NCBI RefSeq assembly: GCF_004341845.1
Contig: NZ_SLVB01000002.1
Location: 620,001-684,000, forward strand
DNA length: 64,000 bases
Direction of reading: 5' to 3'
From: Novosphingobium sp. PhB165
Lineage (GTDB): Bacteria > Pseudomonadota > Alphaproteobacteria > Sphingomonadales > Sphingomonadaceae
Shown one piece after another: positions 52,497 to 60,615 of this stretch. The position numbers and the translations under genes are program-made. Positions within the stretch are counted from its first letter, which is position 1. The number at the start of each line of letters is the position of its first letter. Below the pieces are notes generated by a model. It had not been told where the DNA came from. It was given only the letters and a program-made list of their open reading frames with translations, and searched no databases.

Positions 52497-53357
52497 ATGA
52501 GCCTTCTCGTCGTCGTCAAGCTCGCCACCGTCCTGAGCGTGGTGCTCCTGCTCTTCGCGCTGGCCCTGCGCGCCAAAGTGAGTGACCTGATGTATCTGGT
52601 CATTCACTGGCGGCTGGGCCTCGGTGCTTTCGTGGCCATGTTCGTGCTGGTCCCGGCCGCGGCGTTCCTCATGATCTACCTTGTGGAGCTGCCCCGGCCG
52701 GTGGTCATCGCCGTTGCGGCGATGGCGCTGTCTCCACTGCCGCCCATCCTGCCCGGCAAACAGCTCAAGGCAGGGGCGGAGAGCTGTTATGTGACCGGCC
52801 TCCTGTTCGGGGCGACGATCGTTTCGCTGTTCGTCGTCCCGATAGGGCTCGCCATCGCCTCGCGCATATTCGCGGTCGACGTTTCGATCTCGCCGCTCGC
52901 GCTGCTCAAGCCGCTGGCGATTTCGGTACTGATCCCGCTGGTCCTCGGCCTGCTGGCGCAGCCCCTGTTCGGCTGCGCGGTGCCGCGCGTCAGCGCAATC
53001 GTCAGCAAGGTGGGCACCATTCTGCTGTTGCTGGTGGTGATCGCTTTCGTCATCATTCTCGCACCCGCGTTCTGGAGGCTGGCGGGTAACGGAACGCTGG
53101 TCGCTTTCGCGGTGATGGCCGTGGTCGGCCTTGCTGCGGGCTATTGGCTGGGCGGCCCCGATCGCGGCGACAAGGCCGCACTCTCATTGGCCGCATCGAC
53201 GCGCCATCCTGGCGTCGCGCTTGCCATCGTTACCCAGACCATACCCAATGTGCCGCTGGTTCCGGCAGCGGTGGTGCTGTCGCTGGTCGTCTCGACCCTG
53301 ATCGGCATTCCGTTCCTGCACTATCTCGGCAGGAAGAGCGCCGGAAATCCCGCCTGA
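52497..53357 (+). CDS. BASS-type (bile acid:sodium symporter-like) membrane transporter
   Basis: This 286-residue protein has about nine hydrophobic segments. Family marks are PPILPGKQLKAGAESCYVTG near residues 80-100, LIPLVLGLLAQPLFG, and ALSLAASTRHPGVALAI, the SBF-family stretch lining the transport site. The substrate is unknown. It lies between the two DUF2092/glycine-rich cassettes and probably shares the transcript of copy A (42-base gap). Confidence 0.82.
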   Translation: MSLLVVVKLATVLSVVLLLFALALRAKVSDLMYLVIHWRLGLGAFVAMFVLVPAAAFLMIYLVELPRPVVIAVAAMALSPLPPILPGKQLKAGAESCYVTGLLFGATIVSLFVVPIGLAIASRIFAVDVSISPLALLKPLAISVLIPLVLGLLAQPLFGCAVPRVSAIVSKVGTILLLLVVIAFVIILAPAFWRLAGNGTLVAFAVMAVVGLAAGYWLGGPDRGDKAALSLAASTRHPGVALAIVTQTIPNVPLVPAAVVLSLVVSTLIGIPFLHYLGRKSAGNPA

Positions 53358-53392
53358 AAAAAAGCGGCGCCGGGTATAAACCCGCGCCGTTT
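53357..53392. terminator. Rho-independent terminator after the transporter gene
   Basis: A hairpin at 53365-53389 (CGGCGCCGGGT, loop, ACCCGCGCCG, one bulge) follows the transporter stop, with TTT after it on the plus strand and a 7-base A-run before it. On the minus strand that A-run becomes a T-run, so it could act in both directions. Confidence 0.65.
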
Positions 53393-53486
53393 CGAGAGTG
53401 CAGCCCATGCGCTCGCGATCCCGCTCATCGCCCCTTTGCCCCCTCATCGCCCCGAACGCCCGCTTGTCGGGGTAACGGGCCAAATG

Positions 53487-53520
53487 AAAAGGCGCTGCGA
53501 GCGCAATGGCTCGCAGCGCC
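53487..53520 (-). terminator. Rho-independent terminator of the glycine-rich gene (minus strand)
   Basis: GGCGCTGCGAGC (53491-53502) pairs perfectly with GCTCGCAGCGCC (53509-53520) around a 6-base loop, a 12-bp stem. On the minus strand it is followed directly by TTTTCATTT, and it lies 22 bases after the stop of the leftward glycine-rich gene. Confidence 0.8.
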
Positions 53521-53541
53521 TCCACCCCTGTGCTTCGGGCT

Positions 53542-54288
53542 TTATTCGGGCGGGTTCACGATCAGGTAAGTGACGCCGCTCGCTTGGTACTGCGGCTTGT
53601 ACCAGACGTTGTCGCAGGAATAGTACGTCACGTCCGCCCGCGTCACTTGCGCGCAATTGGGCGGCAGCACAGCCACGACGCTGCCCACGGGCATGGTGTT
53701 GATCACCACGGTCGTGTTGTTGTTCGCGGCGCTGCTGGCGACCACGGCCGCCGTCGTGCCGGCGATCATCCCCACGCCCACGGCATCCCAGTATGGATCG
53801 TCGTCCCAGCCCCAACCCCAGCCCCAACCGGGCGGCGGAGGAGGAGGAGGCGGTCCCGGGTGCGGTCCGGGCCCGGGGCCGGGGCCCGGATGTGGTCCTG
53901 GGCCAGGTCCGGGTCCTGGGCCTGGTCCGGGATGAGGGCCTGGTCCTGGGCCTGGGCCCGGTCCGGGATGCGGTCCTGGATTTGGTCCCGGATTTGGGCC
54001 CGGATTGGGTCCCGGGCCGGGATGGGGTCCCGGCGACGGCGGCGGCCCCCGGGGAATGTCGGGGTTGTGAATGCCCCCACCCCCGCTTCCGGGTGCATGG
54101 AAATTGTCCGGCGCACGGCCCGGAGAGATGCCGCCGCGCATGCCGCCTCCGGCATGGAAACCGCCCCCGGCGCGCATGCCGCCCCCACCGCCGAAACGGC
54201 GCTGGGCTTCAGCCGGAGTCAGGGCCGTCGCGACCAGCAGCAGGGCGCTGGTGGCGGCGATGAGCTGGCAGGACCTTTTCTTGCGCAT
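53542..54288 (-). CDS. Pro/Gly-repeat secreted protein with PPNC...PQY C-terminal domain
   Basis: This 248-residue protein has a signal peptide (MRKKRSCQLIAATSALLLVA, ending AEAQR), a Gly/His-rich part, a 73-residue Pro-Gly repeat (81-153), a Trp/Asp patch and the C-terminal domain (209-247: PPNC, VTYYSC, WYKPQY, VTYLIVNPP) shared with the glycine-rich gene at 51828. ATG 54288 is one base after the DUF2092 copy B stop. The repeat is low complexity, so this segment may vary between strains. Confidence 0.8.
   Translation of the reverse strand: MRKKRSCQLIAATSALLLVATALTPAEAQRRFGGGGGMRAGGGFHAGGGMRGGISPGRAPDNFHAPGSGGGGIHNPDIPRGPPPSPGPHPGPGPNPGPNPGPNPGPHPGPGPGPGPGPHPGPGPGPGPGPGPHPGPGPGPGPHPGPPPPPPPPGWGWGWGWDDDPYWDAVGVGMIAGTTAAVVASSAANNNTTVVINTMPVGSVVAVLPPNCAQVTRADVTYYSCDNVWYKPQYQASGVTYLIVNPPE
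53830..54048 (-). repeat. Pro-Gly coding repeat
   Basis: About 219 bases encode alternating Pro-Gly with scattered His and Asn (PGPGPGPHPGPGPG). The DNA is a degenerate GGNCCN repeat, prone to expansion or contraction and to alignment artefacts. Confidence 0.8.
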
Positions 54289-54289
54289 G

Positions 54290-55120
54290 TCACTGCTCCC
54301 CTGTTGCGGCCGCAAGGCTTATGCTTTTCGCGCCATCGGGCGGCGTGAACCTGAAGCGGCTCGCATCGAAGCTGGGAGACGTATTCCACGTCAGGTCCGC
54401 GCTGTAGGAACCGCGCGGGTTCGTATCGCGGTGTGTCACGACGATACGCAGCGGCAGCGGCGCCTTGCCGCGCGCGATCCACAACTCCCAGTCGAGGTCA
54501 TCGCCGCGATAGGCGAACTGGTCGCAGTCCTGCCCATTGACGTTGGCATAACCGATACGCACCGCCTTGCGGATCCCGTCCGTGGTGGGATTGTCCGCCC
54601 AGTAGAACAAGTCCGCCAGCGGCAGGCTGATGCCGTAATCGAGATAGACCTTGTCGATCGTCTTGCGGATCGTCGGCGGCGCGGCCACGGTGCTGAAGAA
54701 CTTCTGCCGCGGCACGTTCACCGTGAAGGTCTTGCCGTCGTAGATATACTCGCGGATGGTCCGGTCCGATTTCATCTGGACGAAGAATCCGGTCGGCCGC
54801 TGCACGTAGTACGTCCCCTCGTAACCCAGATGCACCGACAGGTCGGTGTCCTGAAGCGTGGTTTCGACGGTGGCCTTGGTGTGCAGCTCGAACTTCTGGA
54901 GAGAGGCGAGATAGGCGCCCATCCCCTTGAGCGCGGACATCGCGACGGGATCGAGTACGAGCGTGTCGTTACCCGAAGATGGGGCCGCCGATGGGGTGTC
55001 TTGCGCGGCAGTGGCATTGTCCTGCGCGTTTGCCGGGACGGCCGACAGGGCCAGCGCCACTGTCAGGACGGCAGTCAGGGCCGGGGCTCCGACAGCCGCA
55101 CCAGAATGAGTTGATCGCAT
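54290..55120 (-). CDS. DUF2092 secreted protein, copy B
   Basis: This 276-residue protein is a paralogue of the 50983 gene: signal peptide ending VPANAQDN, then MGAYLASLQKFELHTKATVE, VQRPTGFFVQM, YIYDGKTFTVNVPRQKFFST, ISLPLADLFYWADN and LDWELWIARG. GGAGG precedes ATG 55120. The Pro/Gly-rich gene starts one base after its stop, the same gene order as cassette A but on the opposite strand. A possible EcfG-like promoter, GGGAC-N16-CGTT (55219 to 55195, minus strand), is one base off the GGAAC consensus. Confidence 0.87.
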   Translation of the reverse strand: MRSTHSGAAVGAPALTAVLTVALALSAVPANAQDNATAAQDTPSAAPSSGNDTLVLDPVAMSALKGMGAYLASLQKFELHTKATVETTLQDTDLSVHLGYEGTYYVQRPTGFFVQMKSDRTIREYIYDGKTFTVNVPRQKFFSTVAAPPTIRKTIDKVYLDYGISLPLADLFYWADNPTTDGIRKAVRIGYANVNGQDCDQFAYRGDDLDWELWIARGKAPLPLRIVVTHRDTNPRGSYSADLTWNTSPSFDASRFRFTPPDGAKSISLAAATGEQ

Positions 55121-55616
55121 GCGAGGCCTCCGCTTTGAGCGGTGCCCAGCCTCTCCCACCGGACCATCCGTTGCCATCGGGGTTTATCCGGATGAACGGC
55201 CGGGCGGACCCCTTGTCCCAGCGGCAGGAACCCCTTGATGCGAATGGCATGAGGCCGTCCGTCAGTCCATTCTCCACGGCTGACAGGTCCCCGGCACGCC
55301 GAAGTGATGCGGTGTTTTATCCACATGCATCCGCCGGGGTGGTTCGTGGGTGTTACGAAAAGGAGAAAAGTGCAAGCCGCTGAATTACTTGCCATCGCAA
55401 TGGTAAACTTCCGCTCACCAGCACAAACGGCGACGGCCGATGGATCAAATTTGTCTATCGATCATCAATTTTAGCCGCAGTTATGTCTGGAATTATACCT
55501 GCATATTTGAGACAAACAGGCATGTTCCTTGGGGTATCCTCCCGAAATCCGATCGGTGGCTCGGCTCCGGAATTCGCCGCATCTCGTTCAAATTATTACT
55601 GTCATGAGGGTAAGCA
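55121..55616. other. Intergenic region
   Basis: This 496-base gap holds the upstream region of the leftward DUF2092 copy B gene and of the rightward small gene. GGGGTTTATCCGGAT is at 55179-55193, 59 bases before the DUF2092 start. The stretch 55370-55610 is unusually AT-rich for the window. I see no further gene; the small open frames there lack coding character. Confidence 0.45.
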
Positions 55617-55865
55617 ATGGCAACCGAGTGCGTAGCCTATCGCGATTCGAAGGGAGGGCTTCACGGAAGCCCCGAAAAAGCGACTCTCGAAGATCTCGCG
55701 GGTGTACTCGGCCGCGTCGGTGACGAAGGCGGCATGACGGCAGGCGTGGCGAAGCTGATCTTCGAGAAACGCTCGGAAATCGAGCGCGTCTTCCTCGAAC
55801 ATGACTCCATGGTGGTGCGCAAGACGATCGAATGCGCAACGGAATTTGCCGCCGCAGCGGAATAG
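55617..55865 (+). CDS. Small hypothetical protein
   Basis: This 82-residue protein begins MATECVAYRDSKGGLHGSPE and is mixed alpha/charged, with a predicted helical second half (GVAKLIFEKRSEIERVFLEH). ATG 55617 has a good GAGGGTAAG. I do not recognise a domain. It is followed by an inverted repeat at 55893-55970. Confidence 0.65.
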   Translation: MATECVAYRDSKGGLHGSPEKATLEDLAGVLGRVGDEGGMTAGVAKLIFEKRSEIERVFLEHDSMVVRKTIECATEFAAAAE

Positions 55866-56239
55866 ATAACCCCTCTTCTCCCCTTCCCCACCCCGCTCAT
55901 CCTGAGCCTGTCGAAGGATCGGAACCTCCCACCACGCTCGCAGGGGCTTCGACAAGCTCAGCCTGAGCGGGTTCGGGGAGCATGGCTTGCGGCAATCGGC
56001 GGCAGCGCCGGCAGGCGGATGCCCCAATCGCGGCACGCACCCTCCGAAAAATCGCAATAGCCTCCCGGCGATTGGCAGTCCAAAACACTTCCGACTCAAT
56101 CAGTTGCGGCCGAAAAAATCATGGGAAACATAATTGCGCCAAACTTGGCGCCGCTCGCCCGCGCAGGAAAGCTGATCGAATTCGACCAACCGAGGCCAAG
56201 TGGAACTATAATTTAAGAGGTGATTTCTAGTTCCGAAAC
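55866..56239. repeat. Intergenic gap with sphingomonad-type inverted repeat
   Basis: This 374-base gap contains a repeat at 55893-55970. CCGCTCATCCTGAGCCTG (25 bases in all, 55893-55917) matches in inverted form a 25-base arm at 55946-55970 that ends CAGCCTGAGCGG, 21 of 25 positions. Such CTTCGACAAGCTCAG elements are common between genes of sphingomonads. The rest of the gap before the GGDEF gene shows nothing assignable. Confidence 0.65.
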
Positions 56240-58408
56240 ATGTCCTTCATGACTCATCCTGTCCTGAGACGTCTGAGTTTCACGCTCAAGGCAAGGCATT
56301 TTTGGCCGGTCATCCTGCTGCTCCTCGCCTGTTTCGGATCGGTTCTGTTTCTGATCGCGCTCACCACGCGCGCACAAGACGGTCTGGAACAGCAGCGCGA
56401 ACAACAGGCCGTGGAAGGCGCCGTGCGCACTCTCGCGGTGGGGGTCCAGCACGATTTGCAGGACTATGCGAAGTGGGACGATGCCGTCCGCCATATCAGC
56501 ATGGGCCTGCAACCGGGTTGGGTGGACGACAACGTCGTTGCCTATCTCGGCCGAATTCAGGGCTATGAGGACATCTTCATCCTGAATGGCCGGGATGAGA
56601 CCATCTACAGCTTCAGGCACCCCCAAGCCCCCGCGCACGCCGCGCAGGAAACGCTCGGCCCGGCATTCACCCGCTCGATAGACGAAGTGCGAAAGATGCC
56701 GCGCGAAGGCAGCCCTATCGAGGCCGGTTTCAGCCGCCAGGGCAATCGCATCGTCACTTATTCCACCGCCGCCATCGTTCCCCTGACACCCAAAGTCTCG
56801 ATCCCGGCCGACCATCCCACGTTCATGCTGGTGATCGCCCATGCCATCGATGCTCCGACTCTGGCCCGGATCACGCAGGAACTGCGCCTTTCGACCGTGC
56901 AGTTGAGCCTCGCGCCGCCAGAGCCGTCGTCCGCATCGGTTGCCTTGAAAGGAACCGACGGCACGACGCTCGGCTGGCTGGCGTGGGCACCCCATCAACC
57001 GGGAACCCGGCTGCTGCGGCAGGTGGCGCCGGCCATCGTCGCGCTGGGGCTGCTCTCCGTGGCGGCGGCGATCCTGATCTTCCAGAACAACAGCCGCACC
57101 ATCGAAGCGCTCCGGCAAAGCGAATTGCGCGCACGCCACCACGCGGGCCACGATTCGCTGACCGGGCTGCCCAACCGGCGGACCCTGCTCTCCCAGATTT
57201 CCGCCCACCTCGCCGCAGGGGACGATCTCACGCTCCTGTTCATGGACCTCGACGGGTTCAAGGACGCCAACGACGTCTACGGCCACGCCGCCGGAGACCT
57301 CCTGCTGAAGGAAGCCGCCGCGCGCGTTCGCAGCATCGCCCAGGGCGAACTGGTGGCGCGGGCCGGAGGAGACGAATTCGCCGTCCTGCTCTCCCGCGAC
57401 ATGGCGCGGGACGCGGACTGCATCTGCGAGAATATCATCCGCTCGTTCGAGGCGCCGTTCGTCATCGGCGCCTATCGCGTCACGCTGGGCATCAGCATCG
57501 GATGCGCCGATGCGGCCGATGTGGGGCCGGAAGGACAGGACGAACTGATGCGCCGCGCAGATGTGGCGATGTACGCGGCAAAGGGAGATGGCAAGAACTG
57601 CACCCGCAAATATGCCGTCAATCTGGACGAAGGCCACCTGCTGCGAATGAAGCTGGAGCGGGATCTTCAGGCCTCGATCGCCGGCAAGGAACTCTATGTC
57701 CATTACCAGCCCATCGTCGCGTCCGACAATGCCAGGATCGTGGCCGTGGAGGCGCTCGTGCGCTGGCGCCATCCCGAACACGGCGACGTTCCGCCGGATG
57801 TCTTCATTCCCATTGCCGAACTGAGCGGCCTGATCAACGCGGTCGGCCGTCAGGTGCTCTATCAGGCCTGTCTGGCGATGCGGGAGACCGCACTCGAACT
57901 GGCAGTCAACATTTCGCCGGTACAGTTCTGGGACCACAACCTGCTGGACGACGTGCGCCACGCGCTACAGGAAACCCAGTTCCCGCCCGAGCGGCTGGAA
58001 CTGGAAATCACCGAAAGCCTGCTGCTGCGCCGTCCCGACAAGGCCGCGCAAGTGATCAATCGGCTGCGCGAACTCGGCGTCCGGATCGCGCTGGACGATT
58101 TCGGCACCGGCTATGCGAGCATCGGCTACCTGCAAAGGCTGAAACTGGACCGCATCAAGATCGACAAGGCCTTCGTCGCGCCGCTCAGCCGCGATGCCCG
58201 TTCGCGCGAGATGATGCTCTCCATCGTCGCGCTGGCCAATGCCTTCGACGCCGAAGTCACGGCCGAAGGCGTGGAGACCGAGGAACAGGCGCGGATCGCG
58301 CGCGCGGCGGGCTGCACCCGCATGCAGGGCTGGCACTTCGGGCGGCCGACTTCGGTCGAAGAACTTTGCGCCGCGCTGGGACCGGAGGCGCAATCGCACC
58401 CCGCATGA
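56240..58408 (+). CDS. CHASE4-like/GGDEF/EAL cyclic di-GMP protein
   Basis: This 722-residue membrane protein has transmembrane segment 1 (about 22-43), a periplasmic CHASE4-like domain, transmembrane segment 2 (about 255-275), a GGDEF domain and an EAL domain. The GGDEF motif (AGGDEF, about residues 375-380) is intact and no RxxD inhibitory site lies at the usual spacing. The EAL domain has EALVRW (Glu about 504), NISPVQF, ELEITES, DDFGTG, and EGVETEEQ, so phosphodiesterase activity is likely. ATG 56240 is used. A bifunctional role in making or breaking cyclic di-GMP is the family expectation. Confidence 0.9.
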   Translation: MSFMTHPVLRRLSFTLKARHFWPVILLLLACFGSVLFLIALTTRAQDGLEQQREQQAVEGAVRTLAVGVQHDLQDYAKWDDAVRHISMGLQPGWVDDNVVAYLGRIQGYEDIFILNGRDETIYSFRHPQAPAHAAQETLGPAFTRSIDEVRKMPREGSPIEAGFSRQGNRIVTYSTAAIVPLTPKVSIPADHPTFMLVIAHAIDAPTLARITQELRLSTVQLSLAPPEPSSASVALKGTDGTTLGWLAWAPHQPGTRLLRQVAPAIVALGLLSVAAAILIFQNNSRTIEALRQSELRARHHAGHDSLTGLPNRRTLLSQISAHLAAGDDLTLLFMDLDGFKDANDVYGHAAGDLLLKEAAARVRSIAQGELVARAGGDEFAVLLSRDMARDADCICENIIRSFEAPFVIGAYRVTLGISIGCADAADVGPEGQDELMRRADVAMYAAKGDGKNCTRKYAVNLDEGHLLRMKLERDLQASIAGKELYVHYQPIVASDNARIVAVEALVRWRHPEHGDVPPDVFIPIAELSGLINAVGRQVLYQACLAMRETALELAVNISPVQFWDHNLLDDVRHALQETQFPPERLELEITESLLLRRPDKAAQVINRLRELGVRIALDDFGTGYASIGYLQRLKLDRIKIDKAFVAPLSRDARSREMMLSIVALANAFDAEVTAEGVETEEQARIARAAGCTRMQGWHFGRPTSVEELCAALGPEAQSHPA

Positions 58409-58557
58409 CCTGCGATCATTCGGTGAATTTGCCACCAAATGATCGCTTATCGACATCGAATTTCATGGCCGCGTCATAATACTCTTCACAATTCCAGAAG
58501 CCTGTTTCATTCAAGGCATTCTGTTCGTTCAGTCTCTCGATCACAGGAGCCAACGCG

Positions 58558-59220
58558 ATGTCGCCCTTGCCACTTGCATCGGTAGCCCTTCTGGGCCTTC
58601 TGCTCACCGCTCCATCGGCGGCTCAGGCCTCTTCTTCCGCTGCCAACGCCGCGCACACGACCAAGGCCGCCGCCAAAAAGGTGACCGGAAGCGAGGTGCC
58701 GGAAGGCTTCAAGTTCGCGCCTGACGGAACCACGCTTATCCACGTCGCCAGCGGGCTTCGCTTCCCGGCGCAAGTGGAAGGCTTCACCCGCCTCAAGGAA
58801 CAGGCCTTCGATACCAGCGGGGACTATGTCGCGATCGGCTACGATCACTTGCTGAACGAGGGCAAGGACCACCTCATCGTGCGCATGGCCGTGGTGCATA
58901 TCGACGATATGCCTGCCAAGGATCACTACACGATCATGCGGCAGCAGACGATGTCGCACTTCTCGGCGCCCCAGATCGTCTCCGAAGGCCCGGTCACCGT
59001 GCCGAACAACCCGAACCTCGATGCCTATCGCGGCATCTTCAGTGGCAATCGGAACAATGTTCCCTGGCGCTTCAGTCTGACCACCGCAAACTACGGCTAC
59101 TGGAGCGGACGACTGACCGCCGCCTATCCCGAAAGTGACGCTGCCGAGGCCGAGAAGTATCTTGACGGTCTCCTTGTCGCGATCCGGGCGCAGACACCGC
59201 TCATACAAAAGCACGGATGA
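58558..59220 (+). CDS. Secreted hypothetical protein
   Basis: This 220-residue protein has a signal peptide (MSPLPLASVALLGLLLTAPS, ending AQASSS), a Ser/Ala/Lys linker and a domain of about 170 residues with mixed strands (GTTLIHVASGLRFPAQVEGF, VAIGYDHLLNEGKDHLIVRM). I do not recognise it. It stands 149 bases after the GGDEF/EAL gene on the same strand. ATG 58558 is the first start of the frame. Confidence 0.7.
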   Translation: MSPLPLASVALLGLLLTAPSAAQASSSAANAAHTTKAAAKKVTGSEVPEGFKFAPDGTTLIHVASGLRFPAQVEGFTRLKEQAFDTSGDYVAIGYDHLLNEGKDHLIVRMAVVHIDDMPAKDHYTIMRQQTMSHFSAPQIVSEGPVTVPNNPNLDAYRGIFSGNRNNVPWRFSLTTANYGYWSGRLTAAYPESDAAEAEKYLDGLLVAIRAQTPLIQKHG

Positions 59221-59227
59221 GTGATTC

Positions 59228-59249
59228 AGGGCGGTCGACCAGCCGCCCT
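59228..59249. terminator. Hairpin between convergent genes
   Basis: AGGGCGG and CCGCCCT form a 7-bp stem around TCGACCAG just after the hypothetical gene and just before the dehydrogenase stop. A weak shared terminator is plausible. Confidence 0.5.
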
Positions 59250-60266
59250 TCAGATGGCAATCACCACTTTGCCGAAATGCTGCCCGGTCTTGAGATAGTC
59301 GAAAGCGTCGGGCAGTTTTTCCAGCGGAAAGCTCCGGTCGATCACCGGCCGTATCCCGTGCGCCTCGATCGCGCGCACCATGTCGAGTTGATCGCGCCGA
59401 CTGCCCACGGTGACGGCTTGCAGCCGCAGGCGCTTGGCCTGCACGATCGCGAACGGCATCGTGTCGATATCGAAGCCTGCCGCCGCGCCGATGATAGCAA
59501 TGTGGCCGCCCGTCCTCGCCGCCACCAGCGATTGCGGAAGCGTGTGCGGCCCGCCAACCTCGATGACATGATCGGCGCCCAGCCCGCCAGTCAGCTCAAG
59601 CACTGCGGCACCCCAATTGGGATTCTCGCGGTAATTGATGACATGATCCGCGCCCAGTTCCTGCAAGCGGTCCAGCTTTTCGCGGCTTGAAGACGTCGCG
59701 ATCACTGTGGCCCCGGCAGCCTTGGCAAATTGCAACGCGAACAGCGACACGCCGCCGGTGCCCAGCACCAGCACGGTCTCACCGGGGCGGACCTGCCCGT
59801 CGGTCACCACCGCGCGCCATGCGGTGACACCGGCGCAAGTGAGCGTCGCACTTTCGGCATGCGTGTAACCGGCGGGGGCACGCGTGAAGTGAGATACCGA
59901 CCGGGTCGCGAATTCGCAGGCATAACCGTCTGCCGGACCGCCGGGAGAATTGTTCAGCTCCGCCCGCTCGACATGACCGTCGCGCCAGTTGGGATGAAAA
60001 GTGCTGACGACCGCGTCCCCCACGGCAAAGCCGGAGACCGCAGAGCCGACCTCGACCACCTCACCCGCGCCGTCGGACAAGGGGATCAGCCCGTCCTTCG
60101 CGGGGAACACGCCCCGCACGACAAGATCGTCCCGAAAATTCAGCGACGCCGCGTGAAGGCGCACGAGGATCTCGTCGGGACCGGGCGAACCGACATCGAC
60201 TTCGCCCGGTTCCAGATGATCCAGCCCCGCCGGTTGGCGGATGTGCATCGCTCGTGCGCGCTTCAT
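59250..60266 (-). CDS. Zinc-independent MDR family NAD(P)-dependent dehydrogenase
   Basis: This 338-residue medium-chain dehydrogenase has an N-terminal GroES-like domain (LVRLHAASLNFRDDLVVRG) and the Rossmann motif VLGTGGVSLFALQFAK. The structural-zinc cysteines and the catalytic Cys-His-Glu set of classical ADHs are not visible. It begins MKRARAMHIRQPAGLDHLEP; ATG 60266 follows GAGGGGA, whereas the 49-residue longer frame is unlikely. Substrate unknown (enone or alcohol). Confidence 0.88.
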   Translation of the reverse strand: MKRARAMHIRQPAGLDHLEPGEVDVGSPGPDEILVRLHAASLNFRDDLVVRGVFPAKDGLIPLSDGAGEVVEVGSAVSGFAVGDAVVSTFHPNWRDGHVERAELNNSPGGPADGYACEFATRSVSHFTRAPAGYTHAESATLTCAGVTAWRAVVTDGQVRPGETVLVLGTGGVSLFALQFAKAAGATVIATSSSREKLDRLQELGADHVINYRENPNWGAAVLELTGGLGADHVIEVGGPHTLPQSLVAARTGGHIAIIGAAAGFDIDTMPFAIVQAKRLRLQAVTVGSRRDQLDMVRAIEAHGIRPVIDRSFPLEKLPDAFDYLKTGQHFGKVVIAI

Positions 60267-60615
60267 TCGATGTCCCCTCGGTTCGTTCGGCCAAGGGGTA
60301 GTTTGCGTTCGGGGCGGGGTCCAGACGCGAACCTGCCGCAACCGTGATGACACCGCCCTGCCGATCAATCGCGGGCTCAAATCCGGCAATTCCGCTTTCG
60401 ACAAGAAGTACAACCTGTACTCCCCACATCGTCACCCTGAACTTGTTTCAGGGTCCATCTCTCCGCCCGCACCGCCGTCGCCTTGGCAGACTGGGATATC
60501 CGCTGGTTCCCGAAACACTCACATCGGCGGCCAGATGGATCCTGAAACAAGCTCAGGATGACGGGCATGACGGGCGCGTCGTACCGCGGAGCAAACTCCG
60601 CGGTACGCCTTGCAT
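60267..60615. repeat. Intergenic gap with sphingomonad inverted repeat pair
   Basis: This 349-base gap contains two arms of a repeat: GTCACCCTGAACTTGTTTCA (30 bases in all, 60431-60460) and its inverted partner at 60533-60562, matching in 27 of 30 positions across 72 bases. It is the CTGAAACAAGCTCAG type seen between genes of many sphingomonads. A separate hairpin at 60580-60607 belongs to the receptor terminator. Confidence 0.7.
60580..60607 (-). terminator. Terminator hairpin of the TonB-dependent receptor gene
   Basis: CGTACCGCGGAG and CTCCGCGGTACG form a perfect 12-bp stem around CAAA, beginning 8 bases after the receptor stop on the minus strand. There is no T-run, so termination could be Rho-assisted. 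Confidence 0.55.
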
